A stretch of DNA of 64,000 bases from Lytechinus variegatus (GCF_018143015.1 NC_054744.1:2005059-2069058); one strand, 5' to 3'. Positions 35,401-47,539 are shown, numbered from the stretch's first letter. Numbers and translations are program-made. The notes: generated by a model not told the origin, from the sequence alone.

Positions 35401-37524
35401 ATAATATGAGGATCGAGCTAGATGTTCAGGGCAGCTCAGTGGCGTACCGAGCCAAAAATCTTGAAGGGGCAAGATATAGCGTATCGGGCAAAATTTATAA
35501 AAAGTTGCGAGCGGGCAAAAATTTCAACATCTTTATTGCATAAATCAAATTATGTGATAGACTTTGGAATAATATTAATAAAATATGATATTTCACCCTT
35601 CTTTCTTTCCCTTTCTCTCTTTTTTTTTTCTTGGTCATGATTTTTTTTTTTGGGGGAAGCCCCCCCCCCCAAGCCCACTATCTCTTGACTGCATTATCAT
35701 GGGTAAGAAGACGGTATCTTATCTACTCGCCATATTTGAGAATCCTCAACCATATACCCTTCAACTTCAAGCTGGGAGCGTTTGGTGATATGACTTGTCA
35801 AAGAGTTTTATTCGACAAATCCCGTTATATCGGACGATCCCCATAGTAAGAATACTTTTCCGCCAATCAAAAATAAAGGATTTTTTTACAGGGGAGCGTT
35901 TCTTGAAAATACTTGTCGGACGTACATCCGACAAGTAACATTTATCCGAAAGTTACCATAGTAACAGTGCTTCTCAACCAATTAAATGCAAAGAAATGTA
36001 CTACTTGAGTTGTCAGACAAGAATAAAATATTGTTGATAAAAACACTACTCCTGCTTATCCCCCTTGAAGGACTTAATCTTATCTTACGAAAAAAAACCC
36101 CCCCTCTATCATATCTCTTTCTCGCTTATTAATTTCAAACCAGATTCTTCCATTTTCATTTTTCTTCATTCCAACATGAAGATTCAAACACATCTCCTTC
36201 ACTCTAAAAATTCGAATGTTAAATCAACATTTGAAAGGTTGGACGAGTGAAAACCTTTTCCAAATGTTAATCCAACCTTGTATTAAGCTGAATTCAACAT
36301 TTTAAGTGTTGGGTAAACCCATTTAATGTGGTAAATGCAACATTTAGAAAATGTCAACTCCTCCAACCTTTCAAAATAATGTTAAGTTTTTTTAGAGTGT
36401 TATTTTTTTTCCATTTTCTCAGGGGGGCGTCTCATGATAGGACGTAATATTCGTAACTCTGTTAGGTCCATGGTTTACCCATAGAAGGGTAAAAAAAAAA
36501 TGTTGATGAAACACACACGAGGACTACAGTGAGAATGAACATCTTGGTAATCTTCGCATCAAATTAAGAATAAAATTTAAAAAAAGAAAAGAAAAGAAAA
36601 AGGAGATCGAAATGGAATTACCTGATTAGATGAAGTGATTCTGTTGTCTGGATGAGAAACGGTGACATCATTCTTCACTTCAGTCTCGGGTTCATCCACG
36701 CCCCCATCATGCTGATCAATTTTTGATGACGGCACTTCTTTGACAATGCTTGATTTCGTCTTCTCTAACGACGACGACGATGCCTCCGATTCGAACTTCT
36801 TATTCACGCTCCTTCCACCGGCCGTCTTTCGTATCTGAAGAATGATGCGGGCGTAGAGAACGGCGATGATGACGAAGGGCAGATGAAACTTGCAGACGTT
36901 CTGGATCATGTACATGATCGGACTCTCGGAGAAGAGCGGCGCACATTGCGTACCGTTGTCGTGGTCGACCACGAACTCCCAGACGGTGGTGTAACACAAC
37001 CAGAATGAGAGTCCTATAACCCAAGGTAGGCAGTTGATAAGAATGGCCTTACGTTTGGTTCGAGATATGAAATGGTTGATGGGGTCGTAGACGGCTCGAT
37101 GTCGGTCAGCGCAGATGACGACCACGCTGATGTTGGATCCGTTGACAATCCCTCCCGTGATGCCGGTTAAGATCTTACAGACGTCTTGGGGAAATGGGTA
37201 ACGATTGTAATAAGCATGCGCTACCCGTGCGGACAAGGACACTCCGACAAGAAGATCAAGTATGCTGAGGTTGATGATGAAGTAGTTGTTATAGGTGCGG
37301 AGTCGCTTTTCGACAACAAAGGCCAGAAGGCTGATGGTATTGGTGATGATGATCAGAGCAGTAAAGACACCACTACAGACAAGACTGGAAATGCTAATGG
37401 GTCGAGACCCCGCTTCGCCACCGATTTCTACTGATGCTCCTTCGGTCACGGAGTTGTTGACGCTATAAGTTTCATAATCGGTCCAAATTGTGAATGTCTC
37501 CATCGTATAAGAAATACTGGTCAT
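32496..37524 (-). CDS. Class A (rhodopsin-like) GPCR, two coding exons, orphan amine/muscarinic-like
   Basis: Exon 1 is 37524-36622 (ATG to GTAATT donor, phase 0) and exon 2 is 32783-32496 (after acceptor CTTGTAG), giving 396 aa. N-glycosylation sequons lie in the N-terminus (NNSV near 23). TM1 has N62 (1.50), TM2 D90 (2.50), TM3 C116 (3.25) with D140-R141-H142 in place of DRY, TM4 W168, ECL2 C194 and TM5 P216. A long, charged and Ser-rich third intracellular loop (about 233-315) follows. Exon 2 supplies TM6 (TWIP) and TM7 (LLNPISYVV). Position 3.32 is T123, not the Asp that binds amines, so a classical biogenic-amine ligand is unlikely. The intron splits ICL3 and holds 3.8 kb of repeats. The subfamily is uncertain (muscarinic/histamine-like by overall look). 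Confidence 0.93.
33010..34600. mobile_element. GCGAGC-type repeat array in the GPCR intron
   Basis: At least five copies of a diverged unit marked by GCGAGCGCGAAGCGCGAGC-like cores (33091, 33200, 33736, 33844, 33990), plus one in opposite orientation at 34558. The likely borders read CAGTGGTGTATCAAGGAC (33019) and, inward from the right, CCAGTAGCGTATCTACGGG (34542). It has the same interior module as the TU-like copies but lacks the tandem-repeat arms. It is non-coding. Confidence 0.65.
34603..34845 (+). mobile_element. tRNA-derived SINE, family A, 5'-truncated copy
   Basis: It starts inside the tRNA-like head (GGGTTCGAATCCCAGCCACG, containing B box GGTTCGAATCC). It continues CTGCACTCGACCCAGGTGAGG, AAATGGGTACCGGCAGGAAG and GAGCCCCTTGAGCACCTAGC, and ends ACAAATCTTATATTATTATT. 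It matches the complete minus-strand copy at 61961-62234. Confidence 0.85.
35430..35690. mobile_element. Fragment of a CAGTGGCGTA-type element
   Basis: It begins TCAGTGGCGTACCGAGCC and carries GCGAGCGGGCAAAAATTTC and a T-run/G-run/C-run end near 35640-35672. This resembles the edges of the other GCGAGC-bearing elements. It is incomplete and non-coding. Confidence 0.45.
36201..36402. mobile_element. Small TIR MITE (CACTCTAAAAA ends)
   Basis: The left end CACTCTAAAAATTCGAATGT and right end TTTTTTTAGAGTG are inverted. Subterminal ACATTTGAAAGGTTGGA / TCCAACCTTTCAAAATAATG are also inverted. About 200 bp, inside the GPCR intron, with no coding capacity. Tips of this form are common in hAT-like MITEs, but no clear 8-bp duplication is visible. 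Confidence 0.7.
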
Positions 37525-39810
37525 GGTTATATCAATGACTTCTCAAAATACCTGCGAATTATTTGTGTGTATATATACGTTTACAAATAAAAAATTAAAT
37601 TCCAGGTGATTATGTACAATTTCTTTTCACTACTTTCTGTTCTGCTCTGAATATAACTTGGCCTGAAACAATTTAAAATAAACCTTTCATGCCAATAGGA
37701 GTCGAGGAGCAATTCCTCAAAAATTTCATTAGAATCTGATCAAAGTGGAAAAATTACCTTTAAGGCGTGGTATTTATACCTTACTCCTTCGGTGTGTTGC
37801 TCTAGCAAAGATCGGTCAAATGAAAAAAAAAATTCTTCAATTCTTCTATTCACTGTCAGTGAAAAGTCCAATATCTTAATTTACTCCTCATCTGAAAACT
37901 AGAATATTCGACTATCATGATTATATTCATTCATATTTCAGGATCTTCATGATAACCATTGATTGGCAATCGAACTGGAATTCAGTTAAGAAACGTATTT
38001 TTGTAGACTTATTCAAAACAAAACGTGATTTGCAATAGGCCTACTTTTATCATTCATTTATCCATGGACCTACAACAAATGATTTATCAGCGACGTCCTC
38101 GATAATTTAAATTACTTGATTTTTGCATCTTATGGAGGTAGAGTGGAGGGAGAAAATAAGTGAAGAAAAAAAAGAGAAAAAGAAGAGGAGAGTGTGTGAA
38201 AGAGTGCGTAAGAGCGCTAAGGATCGGAGAAGGGAACAGATACCGGAGGCGAGAATTCAAAAGAGATTTTTTAATTGTGTTCGATTCTTACTTCTACCCT
38301 CCCACTCTTTTAACATAACTTTTATTCGCGTTCTATACACAGCGTATCAAAAAAATCCTGTAAAATTATACATTTGTGATATCCTGAAGATTTTTCCAGA
38401 TCCATGTAAGCTAATGACGATATAACTGTCGAAAAATATTTCCGCTTGAGTGAGCACCACTTACTTTTAAAAAGTTAGTATTAAAAAAGACCATATCACA
38501 TTAAATAAATAAACCAGTAAATTTATCATTTTTCAAACTCAAGAGATCAGATTTCTTTCCCATGTAGAGTTTTTCCTTTTCAGAAATAGAAGAAGGCTAT
38601 ATGGATTGTTCTCATGTCGGAAAAAGTTGTCCATGTCTGCCCCTCTGTGATGCACAACTATGTATATTTTACAGGAACAGGGACACATCAGGGGCTCATT
38701 TCATAAAGAACTTGTAACTGTTGTAGCTTTGCCATAATGGCAATTACCATAGAAACAGGGCTCAGCAGCCAATCAGAATCAAGTTTTCCATGGTAGTTGT
38801 CATAATGACAAAGTTACAACAGTTGCAAATCCTTTCCGAAACGGGCCCCTTCTGCTTCTGTCTTCCCTTGGTTGACGGTGACCTAAATACTTTCAGTGAT
38901 TTTTTTTTCTTTATTGGCTCTAAAATTGATCTCTTTCGCTAAAGCTAGGGTTACACTATAACCGAATTCTGCCAAATGAAGTCGGTCCGATTCTGCTCGA
39001 ATATGGCCTTCGGATGGATTTGGTTGTTTTGGAACCTATTCGTCTCTGATTTTGTGAGCTCCCCGATCTTTATTTTTTATTTTGTAGAAGGTGGTTCGCT
39101 TAGCAGGTAGACCCCTTTATTGCTTTTCAGTGTTTTGATATTTGCTCAGTTTTATTTACTTAATAACCATTGATTTTGGTAGGATGTGCTTGAATTAATC
39201 TTCAGGACCCTCCTGGACAATTTCTGGACATTCTTGGTGCCTGGTGCCGATGAGTGTAGTTAGGATATCATTTTTTGGGTTGGCTAAATCTGAGTCTCAC
39301 AACAGCCATACTGGATTGACAATACAGCCAGCCAATGAACTATCAAACAATGGACCCTTCTCTTAGAATGCCTTATTATACTTATTATACATATTAACCT
39401 TGTCATCTGCATTGTTCTATTTGTATTGGCTATTTGCTACTTTTTGAATTGGACTTGAGGTCTAACATGTATGACAAAGAAGATTCTATGACTGGAGTTC
39501 CAACAGGCAACAAATTTACTCAAGCAGCTGTTCATTTCTAAAGAAGCACGAAAGAAAGAACGGTAATAAGGACCTTTTGACGTTTGATGTCTGCCTTCGA
39601 AGCCGCCAGTTTCAGTGAAGAAAGCAGTGGGGTGAAATTTTACGAATATCCATTTGTGTCAATTTTTCATCTTTTATATTAATAAACAAACTGAAATTTG
39701 AATGCATGACAAAACATCAATAACCAAGCACTACTACGACGAGATATTTACCCAGATTATATCAATTAATCTGTAATTAGTGAAAAAAGAAAGAATTTGG
39801 CCTTTAAGCT
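37525..39810. other. Upstream region of the GPCR gene and intergenic sequence
   Basis: A TATATATA stretch lies about 50 bp upstream of the GPCR start (37571-37577), with no other promoter evidence. A palindromic MITE sits at 38689-38851. No coding sequence is recognised; the 100-aa lysine/arginine-rich frame at 38123-38425 has no recognisable family. Confidence 0.5.
38689..38851. mobile_element. Palindromic MITE (AGGGGCYCRTTTC ends)
   Basis: The arms CAGGGGCTCATTTCATAAAG ... TAACTGTTGTAGCTTTG and CAAAGTTACAACAGTTGC ... CGAAACGGGCCCCTT are inverted over about 65 bp with a 35-nt centre. Non-coding. Confidence 0.78.
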
Positions 39811-39814
39811 ATCC

Positions 39815-40500
39815 TTACTCCTGTAGAAGCAACAAAATATCTTGGTTTCACTATCACATCAGACCTGAAGTGGAACAGTCACATCAGCAATGTTTGTCAA
39901 AAGGCTAACAACACCCTTGCCTTCCTACGAAGAAACCTGCGAGTAAACTCTCCCAAGTTGAAAGCTACAGCATACCAATCACTTGTCAGACCTTTGGTGG
40001 AATATGCATCTACTGTCTGGGATCCATCAACCTCCAAGAACATCTAGAAGCTTGAAATGATCCAACGCAGAGCAGCTAGATTCACACTGATGCTGCAGGA
40101 GCTAGGATGGACATCCCTTCAACAACGATGGGAAATCTCTCGCCTTGTGATGTTCTACAAGATCCACAACGAGCTTGTCCCATTCAACTCTGATGCATAC
40201 ATCACCAAATGTACCAGGATATCTGATGCCTAAATCAAGGACCCAACAACACCAATGCTCCTTCTTCCCTAGAACCATCAAGATGTGGAACACTCTCCCA
40301 GTAAATGTTGTGACAGCACCATCAACCGAAGCCTTTCGTCTACAACTGACGAAAGGCAACAACAGCTAGATCAATACCTGTTTTTACTTGCACCATGTAT
40401 ATATTTGGCACATGCACTTTATCCTTGTGACACACACTTCACCAAGTTCTGCAAGAATCTTCAGGATTAAAGGAAGCAGACTACACAGAAGAAGAAGAAA
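39815..40500 (+). pseudogene. CR1/L2-like LINE, 3' end of RT ORF plus 3' UTR
   Basis: Translation gives KYLGFTITSDLKWNSHISN, then LAFLRRNLRVNSPKLKATAY, then LVRPLVEYASTVWDP, the conserved C-terminal region of CR1/L2-group reverse transcriptases. A stop interrupts at 40046 and frameshifts follow. The KMWNTLP motif near 40290 marks the very C-terminus. It ends in (AGAAGA)n at 40484-40500, a typical LINE 3' microsatellite. The rest of the element is absent (5' truncated). Confidence 0.85.
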
Positions 40501-41715
40501 CCAGATTTTAACACTATTCCGATCGTTTGCGGCGAATGAAAATGTCAAATGTGGTCTGTAGAATGTTATTGTTCATTACTGTATATTCCAGATGAGTGTC
40601 CGCACATGCCCAGTCGAGCAAATTTGAGTCATATTTCAGGACAAATTGCATAGTTTATTTTCGCATGCCTCCGAATTATGTACTACCATATAACCAGACC
40701 AAGATGTGACGAAAAAATAATTATCATCACTAAAGCATATTTTCATTTATGTATGACCTATAACTGCGGAGTCATGCGGGAATTATTTGTCTACACAATT
40801 GCAAGAGATGTTGAGCAAAGTGCATGCCTGACATACTTTCTGCTGGCGGCTTTTTAACCTTGTTCAAAGAGATTTTATTTGCTGTTACTCCATCTCATTT
40901 GAAACCTCCTTAGTATGTAATTCATCACTTTATTGACATTCAAATCGTTCAAACAAAGGAATAAAATATATACAAACATAGAAGAAAGGAATGCCCAGGA
41001 CATATCTGAGCAACAGAACAAGCAGGGCATACATAAATAACATAGATTATATTAACATAATAGCATATACAATACATTACTATAATTACCCCGAATCAAA
41101 ATATTAAAACAAGCATGAAATTATTATAAAGAAATACAGTGTGTAAAAGGAAAAAAAAGTAAAAGCAGTTGAGAAAAGAGAGGTGGAAGTTATAAAAGTG
41201 AGAGAAGGAATGAAAAAGGAGAAGAGTAAAAGAGAGAGGAGAGAGAGAGGGAGAGGGGTGGGGGCTGGTGGGAGAGAGGGGGTGTGATAGAAAAAGAGAG
41301 AGAAAAGAACATGTGACTTCCAGGGCATTAAATAAATTTAAATGATTGCACATACATCCCGACAAAGACCAGATTACGTTTCTTCCTTCCTTGGATACAT
41401 AGTTATAAATTTCCCCCCCCCCTCCACACCACACACCCTCAGACAAAAAAGAACTAAAAAAAAACAGTATTGGGCCAGTGAACGCATGAACCCACCAACC
41501 GTTAAACAAAGAAAACTGCACACTAAATGAATGCATTTTATCAATCAACAGCCGGAAGGCTCATACGCTCACCAACGGCAATATGTTGAACAAATATTTC
41601 CGAGGGTGTATGTTATGGGGGGGGCACATTTTGGAGATCCTCATGAGTCGTAGTATTTTTTTGTTATGATTATTATTATTTCGTTGTCTTACGGTATTTG
41701 TTTATTATTTCATTA
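40501..41715. other. Intergenic repeats, GA-rich tract
   Basis: About 41155-41330 is a homopurine GA/GGA tract on the plus strand that creates spurious open frames. 40920-41095 resembles a minus-strand LINE 3' end (AATAAAATATATACAAACAT). No gene is recognised. Confidence 0.45.
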
Positions 41716-42800
41716 TTACATTAGAGGATTGTGACATTCCCATACAGGTTCCTCCTTGGCCGAATATATTACAAATGAAGAAGTGATGGCAAGTGACGCA
41801 AGTTTATCCCGAAAGGTCTTGAAAGGCACTGGTTTCCCACATAGCGAGAGAAATTTCTTCAGCTTTTGTGAATTGTCGTTACTGATATAGCCCCTGGAAC
41901 CTATTTCTATAGGAAGGAAAGCCACATCGAAACCATTGGCTTCTATGTCCGAAATCATAGGTGCATATTTATTTGATTTTCGTTCATTTGCCCTGATCAG
42001 ATTTGTTTCGAAAGGAACCGTGAGTTCAATAATTGCAAGTTTCTTATCCCGTTTCCAAAATATGCACATATCTGGGATTAAGTCTGTTTGGGTGCATTCA
42101 ACAGGTACAGTAGACCGGACAGACCGTGCGTCACCTGCGAGATCACTTTGGATGACAGGACTCGATTCAGATTCACTGTGCGCATCAATACCCGACTTGG
42201 CGACCTCAACGATATGATGTAATATATTGTTGTGGCGCCAAGTGAAACGTCCTTGTTCTAAGGCAACTGGACAGTGATTTAGCACATGGTGAAGTGTTTC
42301 ACGATTACAACATTTTGTGCATCTATCACTTGACCTTTTACCCCATGTAAGCAAATTTGCCCGTGTATTCAATGAGTCCGTTAGAGCATTAAGCATAAAT
42401 TTGGTTACTCTTTCGGGTAGATTGTATGCCACACTCTTCCACTGGGAGTTATTGGTTTCTATACTAATTAATTCAAGGGTTTTGCCTTGCACCGCCAGTT
42501 TTCTCACATGACTTCGCCAGTATTCTGACACCCGTTGTTTACATGAGTTTTAAAATTTTACTTCAAGTTTTTGTTTATTAGCTGTTAGATTTTGCACATG
42601 TATATCATTCCAAATATTTTCAGATTGCACAGTAGCAGACACTTTCTTGTCCACTTTTTCTCTCTTTCAAGTTTGGAATCCAAACACTCATTGACTTTAT
42701 AATCACTCCTTTCACGAATGTGGACATGAGCGAGAGTGTGGCATTCAATGTACAAGTCAGAGATGGATGGAATATCCAGGCCTTCTGGCATGTGAATCAT
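41716..42800 (-). pseudogene. R2/Hero-type non-LTR retrotransposon, C-terminal zinc knuckle and restriction-like endonuclease
   Basis: An open 271-codon frame (42531-41716, opening in frame upstream) has a CCHC knuckle C-X2-C-X7-H-X4-C at residues 71-87 (CTKCCNRETLHHVLNHC). It is followed by a PD-(D/E)XK-like nuclease core, P153-D154 ... E169-L-T-V-P. That arrangement is specific for retrotransposons with a restriction-like endonuclease (R2, R4, NeSL, Hero clades) and contrasts with the AP-endonuclease LINEs nearby. Upstream, 42800-42560 continues the same protein (YIECHTLAHVHIRERSDYKV) after a stop and frameshift. 5' truncated, with no RT in the window. The 3' end is near 41700, where AATAATAAT-rich sequence begins. 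Confidence 0.87.
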
Positions 42801-42802
42801 TG

Positions 42803-43075
42803 CCAGGGTGGCTGGGTGAGCAAGGCCAGACCACTTCTTTGCATATCCGTCTCACAACCGGGAGGTCGGGGTTCAAACCTCGGCCGCGTCAGACCAAAAG
42901 ACGTTAAAAGATGGGAGTTGCTGCTACCCTGTTTGGCGTTCAACAATTAAAGGGTTAGAGCCTCGTCGATCTGGCGCTGCACGGTGGCTGCCGGGCCCAC
43001 GATCAATTGGGCAAAGCAAATTTTCGGAGTATTTCATTTCATGTCTATTTCGAACAATAAATTATGGATTATGGA
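42803..43075 (+). mobile_element. tRNA-derived SINE, family B, copy 2
   Basis: It shares ACAACCGGGAGGTC, GGTTCAAACCTCGG (B box), GGGAGTTGCTGCTACC, GTTCAACAATTAAAGGG and CATGTCTATTTCGAACAATA with the copy at 7551-7800. The A-box region is more decayed. It abuts the RLE-type LINE fragment on its left. Confidence 0.85.
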
Positions 43076-43379
43076 TTTTTTTTTATGATAGAGACTTTCT
43101 TCTGCATCTAAACCCACACCGCAGAGATGTCGACCTTCTCTTACACACACCGGTAACTCCTCTCCTGAAGTCAAATCTTTTGACAGGGCAAAAGAGACAG
43201 GGGAGTCATCGTGGTAAACGCGGAGGAAGGCGGAATCAAAGAGAGATTAAAGTTTGCCTCTCTCCTAGAGTCTATGTTGACAATCGACCAGGCTGATATG
43301 AGGTACAAAATGACAGAAACAGGAACCTCAGCAATCTAGTGAAAGTATCTCAAACACAAGACCATGATAGTAAACTGAA

Positions 43380-45985
43380 TATTCAATTATGAAATTGCAG
43401 TTCTGTGAGGACTAAGGCGACCTTCCTGTATTATGATCATATTCTGGATCATATTCTGACATTATGTTTCTAACCGAGACCTGTTTACGCAGCTGATGAT
43501 CCAGTTGCCAACGGAGCGTGCACACCCGCTGGTTATGCATTCTTAAACGTGACAAGAGGTGGAAATGATGCCCATTATGGGCTTGCAGTAATTTACAAGA
43601 CTCGATTGAAATTGTCCTCTGTCAACTTTCGTCCTTTCATGACACATTTGAACTTGCACTTGTTCTTGATCCCTCAAGTTCTGTATGGTATGTTGACATC
43701 TGCAAACCTCCTCTCTCAGCAAAGATTGGGTTCAAAACACAGTATTTTCTTCTGGCTTATAATGATAATAATAATAACACTTATTTACCCAGGGTAGCCA
43801 CTCTCAGCTGTAAGCGTTGTTCTTCCAGCGGGCCCTGCATAACATAATATGTTATTACTACCCTTCTCCGTTCTCATACACCGAGCGCCTGACTTCGAGG
43901 AACTGGTTTGTGAGCAGACTACACAAACATCGAAGCTCCTCATTCTTGGCGATTTCAACATGCATGAAGACACTCCTTCAAAGCCAGATGTCTCATGTTT
44001 TCTGGAGATCATTGCACAAGCTAATCTGCAGCAGCACATCACCACATCAACACACACAAGCAATGCCACGTCCTTGAACTGGTTATTTCCAGGCTGGATC
44101 ACCCTCTTGTGCCAAATGTGAAGTGCTGATTAAACTCTAAACCGATCACCACCTTTTAAGTTGTGTCATCGATGTAGCTAAACAGCAGCGGTGTGTATCA
44201 ACATGAGACGTAACTTTCTTGACTTGGACAAGGATTCCTTTAACATCAGTTTAAGGGAGGCATTTAATTGTGATTTCCTTTTTGAAAGTGATGTTAATAC
44301 CCAGGTGGAGTTCTATAAGAGAAGTTTTCTGGATGTCCTCAACCAACACTGTCCTGCCAGCAAGTCCATCGTTTTCACCCCCATCCTCCTTGATATACAG
44401 ATGAGGTCCATCAAGCGAGACGACCACGGCGAAAAATGGAAAGACGTTGGGGAAAGCTGCGAACACCCGAGAGTCAGCAGTTGTACTTTACAGTTCATGA
44501 CGTCTACAACCTCGTATTTCGACAGAAGTTACAGTACTAGACAAACCAGCTATGTAGCGCTGATGTTAAGAACGTGTTACGTGTTCTCAATACGCTGCTG
44601 AACAGATCGCCGACCATTCTTCCTGTGGATACCTCAGCTACATCGTTACCTGATAGATTTGTCACCTTCTTCATTCAGAAAGTAGAGATAATTAGATCAG
44701 ATCTTCGTGAAGGGAATGCGGCATCTCAAGTTTGTACCAATGTGTCACATGAAGATGGAGCAGTGTCTCAGCTAAAGAAAAATTGATGATGTCACTACAG
44801 AGAGAAAGTGTAAAAGTTCACTCGTTCCCCGTTAATAAGTCGTGTTCCTGGATCTATTGCCTACATGGATCTTGAAGGAGAACATTGATACACTACTTCC
44901 ATATATTGTGTCAATCATCAATACATCTTTGAACAACGGTCTCTTTCCTGTAGCACTGAGGGAAGCGTTGGTTACTCAACTGATCAAGAAATCTAACTTC
45001 GATCGTGATAACTTGAAAAACTAGAGACCTGTATCCAATGTTCCATTTCTTTCCAATATCAATGAGAAGGCTGCTTTGTCCCAAACCTTGGACTATCTGG
45101 ATACAAATGATCTGCATGTTAAGAATCCGTCAGCATTTCGACGTGACCATAGCACAGAGACTGCTCTCTTAATTGTTCAAAATGACATTCTTCGAGTGAA
45201 AGACAACAAACTTGTTACATTTGTTGTCTTCCTAGACCTGCCTGCTGCATTTGACTCCGTCGATCATGACATACTACAGAATCATCTCACTAGACAATTC
45301 GGCATCTTTTGGAATGTGAAAACCTATTTCGATTCTTACCTGAAGGAACGTAGTTTCAGGCAGAAGGTCGCGTATAAGCTATCGGAATCAGTTCCTCTGA
45401 ATTTCGGTGTTCCACAGGGATTGGTGGTCGGTCCGCAGCTTTTTACTTTTTATACCCAGCCCAAGTCAGGCATCATCGAACAACATGAAGGTATACATCT
45501 ATGAAGACGACGTGGAGCTGTATAACTTCGCAGACCCAAAGGACACGTGCAGTCGACCTAGTTCTCACCACACTATCTGTGTGTGTTAGAGACCCGCAGC
45601 AGTGGATGCAGAGTAACATGTTAAAGCTGAACTGTGACAAAACAGAGTTCCTGGTTGTTGCCAATCCCCGCTTTCTCCATCTTGTGTCCGATGTTTGTCT
45701 CGTCATTGGTGATACTGTAGTACAACTTTCCTCTTCAGTTAGAAGCCCGGTTGTTGTGATTGATTCCTCCCTGAAGATGAATCGCCTTATGTTTCATCCC
45801 TTTCAAGGTCGCTGCATATTCATCTCTCAAATATAGCTCGTGTAAGGCCTTTTCTAAGCAAGGCTGTCTGCGAGCATGCCGTGAGAGCTTTGAATACATC
45901 AAGAATTGACTATATGCAAACTCCCTACTATGTGGTACATTTTCGGCAAACATCCAGAATCGGGCAGCCAAGTCGGTATTGCGTT
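43380..45985 (+). pseudogene. CR1/L2-like LINE with AP endonuclease and RT, decayed
   Basis: The AP-endonuclease part begins near 43390; GYAFLNVTRGGNDAHYGLAV is at 43530-43590 and LLILGDFNMH at about 43942. The RT has AFRRDHSTETALLIVQNDIL (about 45135), FLDLPAAFDSVDHDIL (about 45230), FGVPQG (45405) and a catalytic box altered to YEDD (about 45497) from the usual YADD. ISQIARVRPFLSKAVCEHAV-like sequence ends it near 45960. Stops and frameshifts occur throughout. An approximately 90-bp insertion (43760-43855), with (AATAAT)n and ACACTTATTTACCCAGGG, splits the endonuclease. A minisatellite truncates the 3' end. Confidence 0.87.
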
Positions 45986-46345
45986 TTGATGACGGTTGGT
46001 CTAATAGCCAATTAGTCTAATGACCACTTGGTCTAATATCCAATTGGTCTAATGACCACTTGGTCTAATATCCTATTGGTCTAATGACCACTTGGTCTAA
46101 TTTTCATTTGTTCTAATACCAATTCATCTAATAGTCGGTTGGTCTTATACTAATTGGTCCAATACCTTGGTATAATAATCCTCACTTGGTCCATAATTCA
46201 TTTGGTCTATATTTCCATTTCGGCCAATTTCCACTTGGTCTAATTTCCACTTCGGCTAATTCCCACTTTGTCTAATTTCCAGATATACTTACATTCATTT
46301 CGTCTTCATGTCACTAGGTCTAATTTGTGAAGTCTGATGACTTGT
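45985..46345. repeat. TTGGTCTAAT minisatellite
   Basis: More than 12 degenerate units of 17-20 bp built on CACTTGGTCTAAT or CAATTGGTCTAAT, drifting at the right to CACTTCGGCTAATTTCC. A shorter related array (GGTCTACAACCAGTT) occurs at 13430-13478. Confidence 0.88.
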
Positions 46346-46365
46346 TTTCAACAGTCTGGTGATTT

Positions 46366-47130
46366 TTTTTGTCTCACCTGCATAGCAGAGTGAGACAATA
46401 AGCGCTGCTTTTCCGACGGCGGTGGCGCGGTGTCAACGCCAAATCTTAATCGAAGGTTAAGTTTTTGAAATTACAGCATAACTCAGAAAGTATATGGACC
46501 TAGCTCATGAAACTTAGCCATAAGGTTAACCAAAAGGACAACTCCACCCCAAGAAAAAGTTGATTTGAATAAAAAGAGAAAAATCCAATAAGCATAACAC
46601 TGAAAATTTCATCAAAATCAGATGTAAAATAAGAAAGTTATGACATTTTTAAGTTTTGCTTAATTTCACAAAATAGTTATATGCACATCCTGGTTGGTAT
46701 GCAAATGAGGACACTGATGATGTCATCCACTCACTATTTCTTTTGTATTTCATTCTATGAAATAGGGAAATATTCTATTTTTCTCCTCATTGTCAAGTGA
46801 AACAAAGGTTAATTCCTCCCTGAACATGTGGAATGAGCATTGTTTAATACTCTAAGATTCACAAAACTTGGACATAAGAGTCATCAAGTATCACTGAACA
46901 TCTCATGCGAGTTTCAAGTCATATGACCAAAGTCAAAGGTTGTATAAGGTCATTGTACTTTGGCCATATTGGAGGTAATTATTAGATTCCTCTCATAACT
47001 TTCAAAGTTTATAGATTTAGCTTATAAAATGTGGACATAGTGGTAATCAAGTATCACTGACAAGTCTTAAGTCGCATGATCTAGGTCAAATGTCATTTAT
47101 TGTCAATGAACGTAGTATTGTATCATTATA
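46366..47130 (+). mobile_element. Interspersed repeat with GTCTCAC...GTGAGAC hairpin start, copy 1, containing repeat C
   Basis: It begins TTTGTCTCACCTGCATAGCAGAGTGAGAC (hairpin GTCTCAC/GTGAGAC), followed by GCTTTTCCGACGGCGGTGG and TTACAGCATAACTCAGAAAG. At 46545-46860 a copy of dispersed repeat C (CACTGAAAATTTCATCAAAA, TGTAAAATAAGAAAGTTATG) is embedded. The same hairpin start recurs at 52895. Non-coding. Confidence 0.7.
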
Positions 47131-47448
47131 TGAATGGTGTTTTTTGTCAATAATTATTTCATAGTTGTTTTCAAAGTCAGCACTGCTGCTATATTGAATC
47201 GCGTGATGCAGGTTAGACTGCTAGACATGCTAGAGGCGCTCCACTGTTTTAAATTACTTTCCGCGCGTCGGATTCGAATCTTCATACGCCCCCCCCCCTC
47301 GATCAGTCAAGGAAACTCGACAGAATCTCGAATAACAGGGATTGGTGGTCGCATGACGTAATCTTTTAGGATATCGCCGAATAGCTCTCCTGTACAAAGT
47401 GAATGGGGTTTTCTGACATACCCTCACTAAAAAATCATATAAAAAAAG

Positions 47449-47539
47449 CACCACGGTGGCGGATTTTTATTTTCAAATATGTTAAAGAAAATTAAATTTC
47501 TCATCTATATTCGGAATAAGAAAATTCGCCACCGTGGTG
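47449..47539. repeat. 91-bp hairpin (CACCACGGTGGCGGA arms)
   Basis: CACCACGGTGGCGGATTTT and AAAATTCGCCACCGTGGTG are near-perfect 19-nt inverted repeats around an AT-rich centre of about 53 nt. It may be a tiny MITE or the tips of one. Confidence 0.7.
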
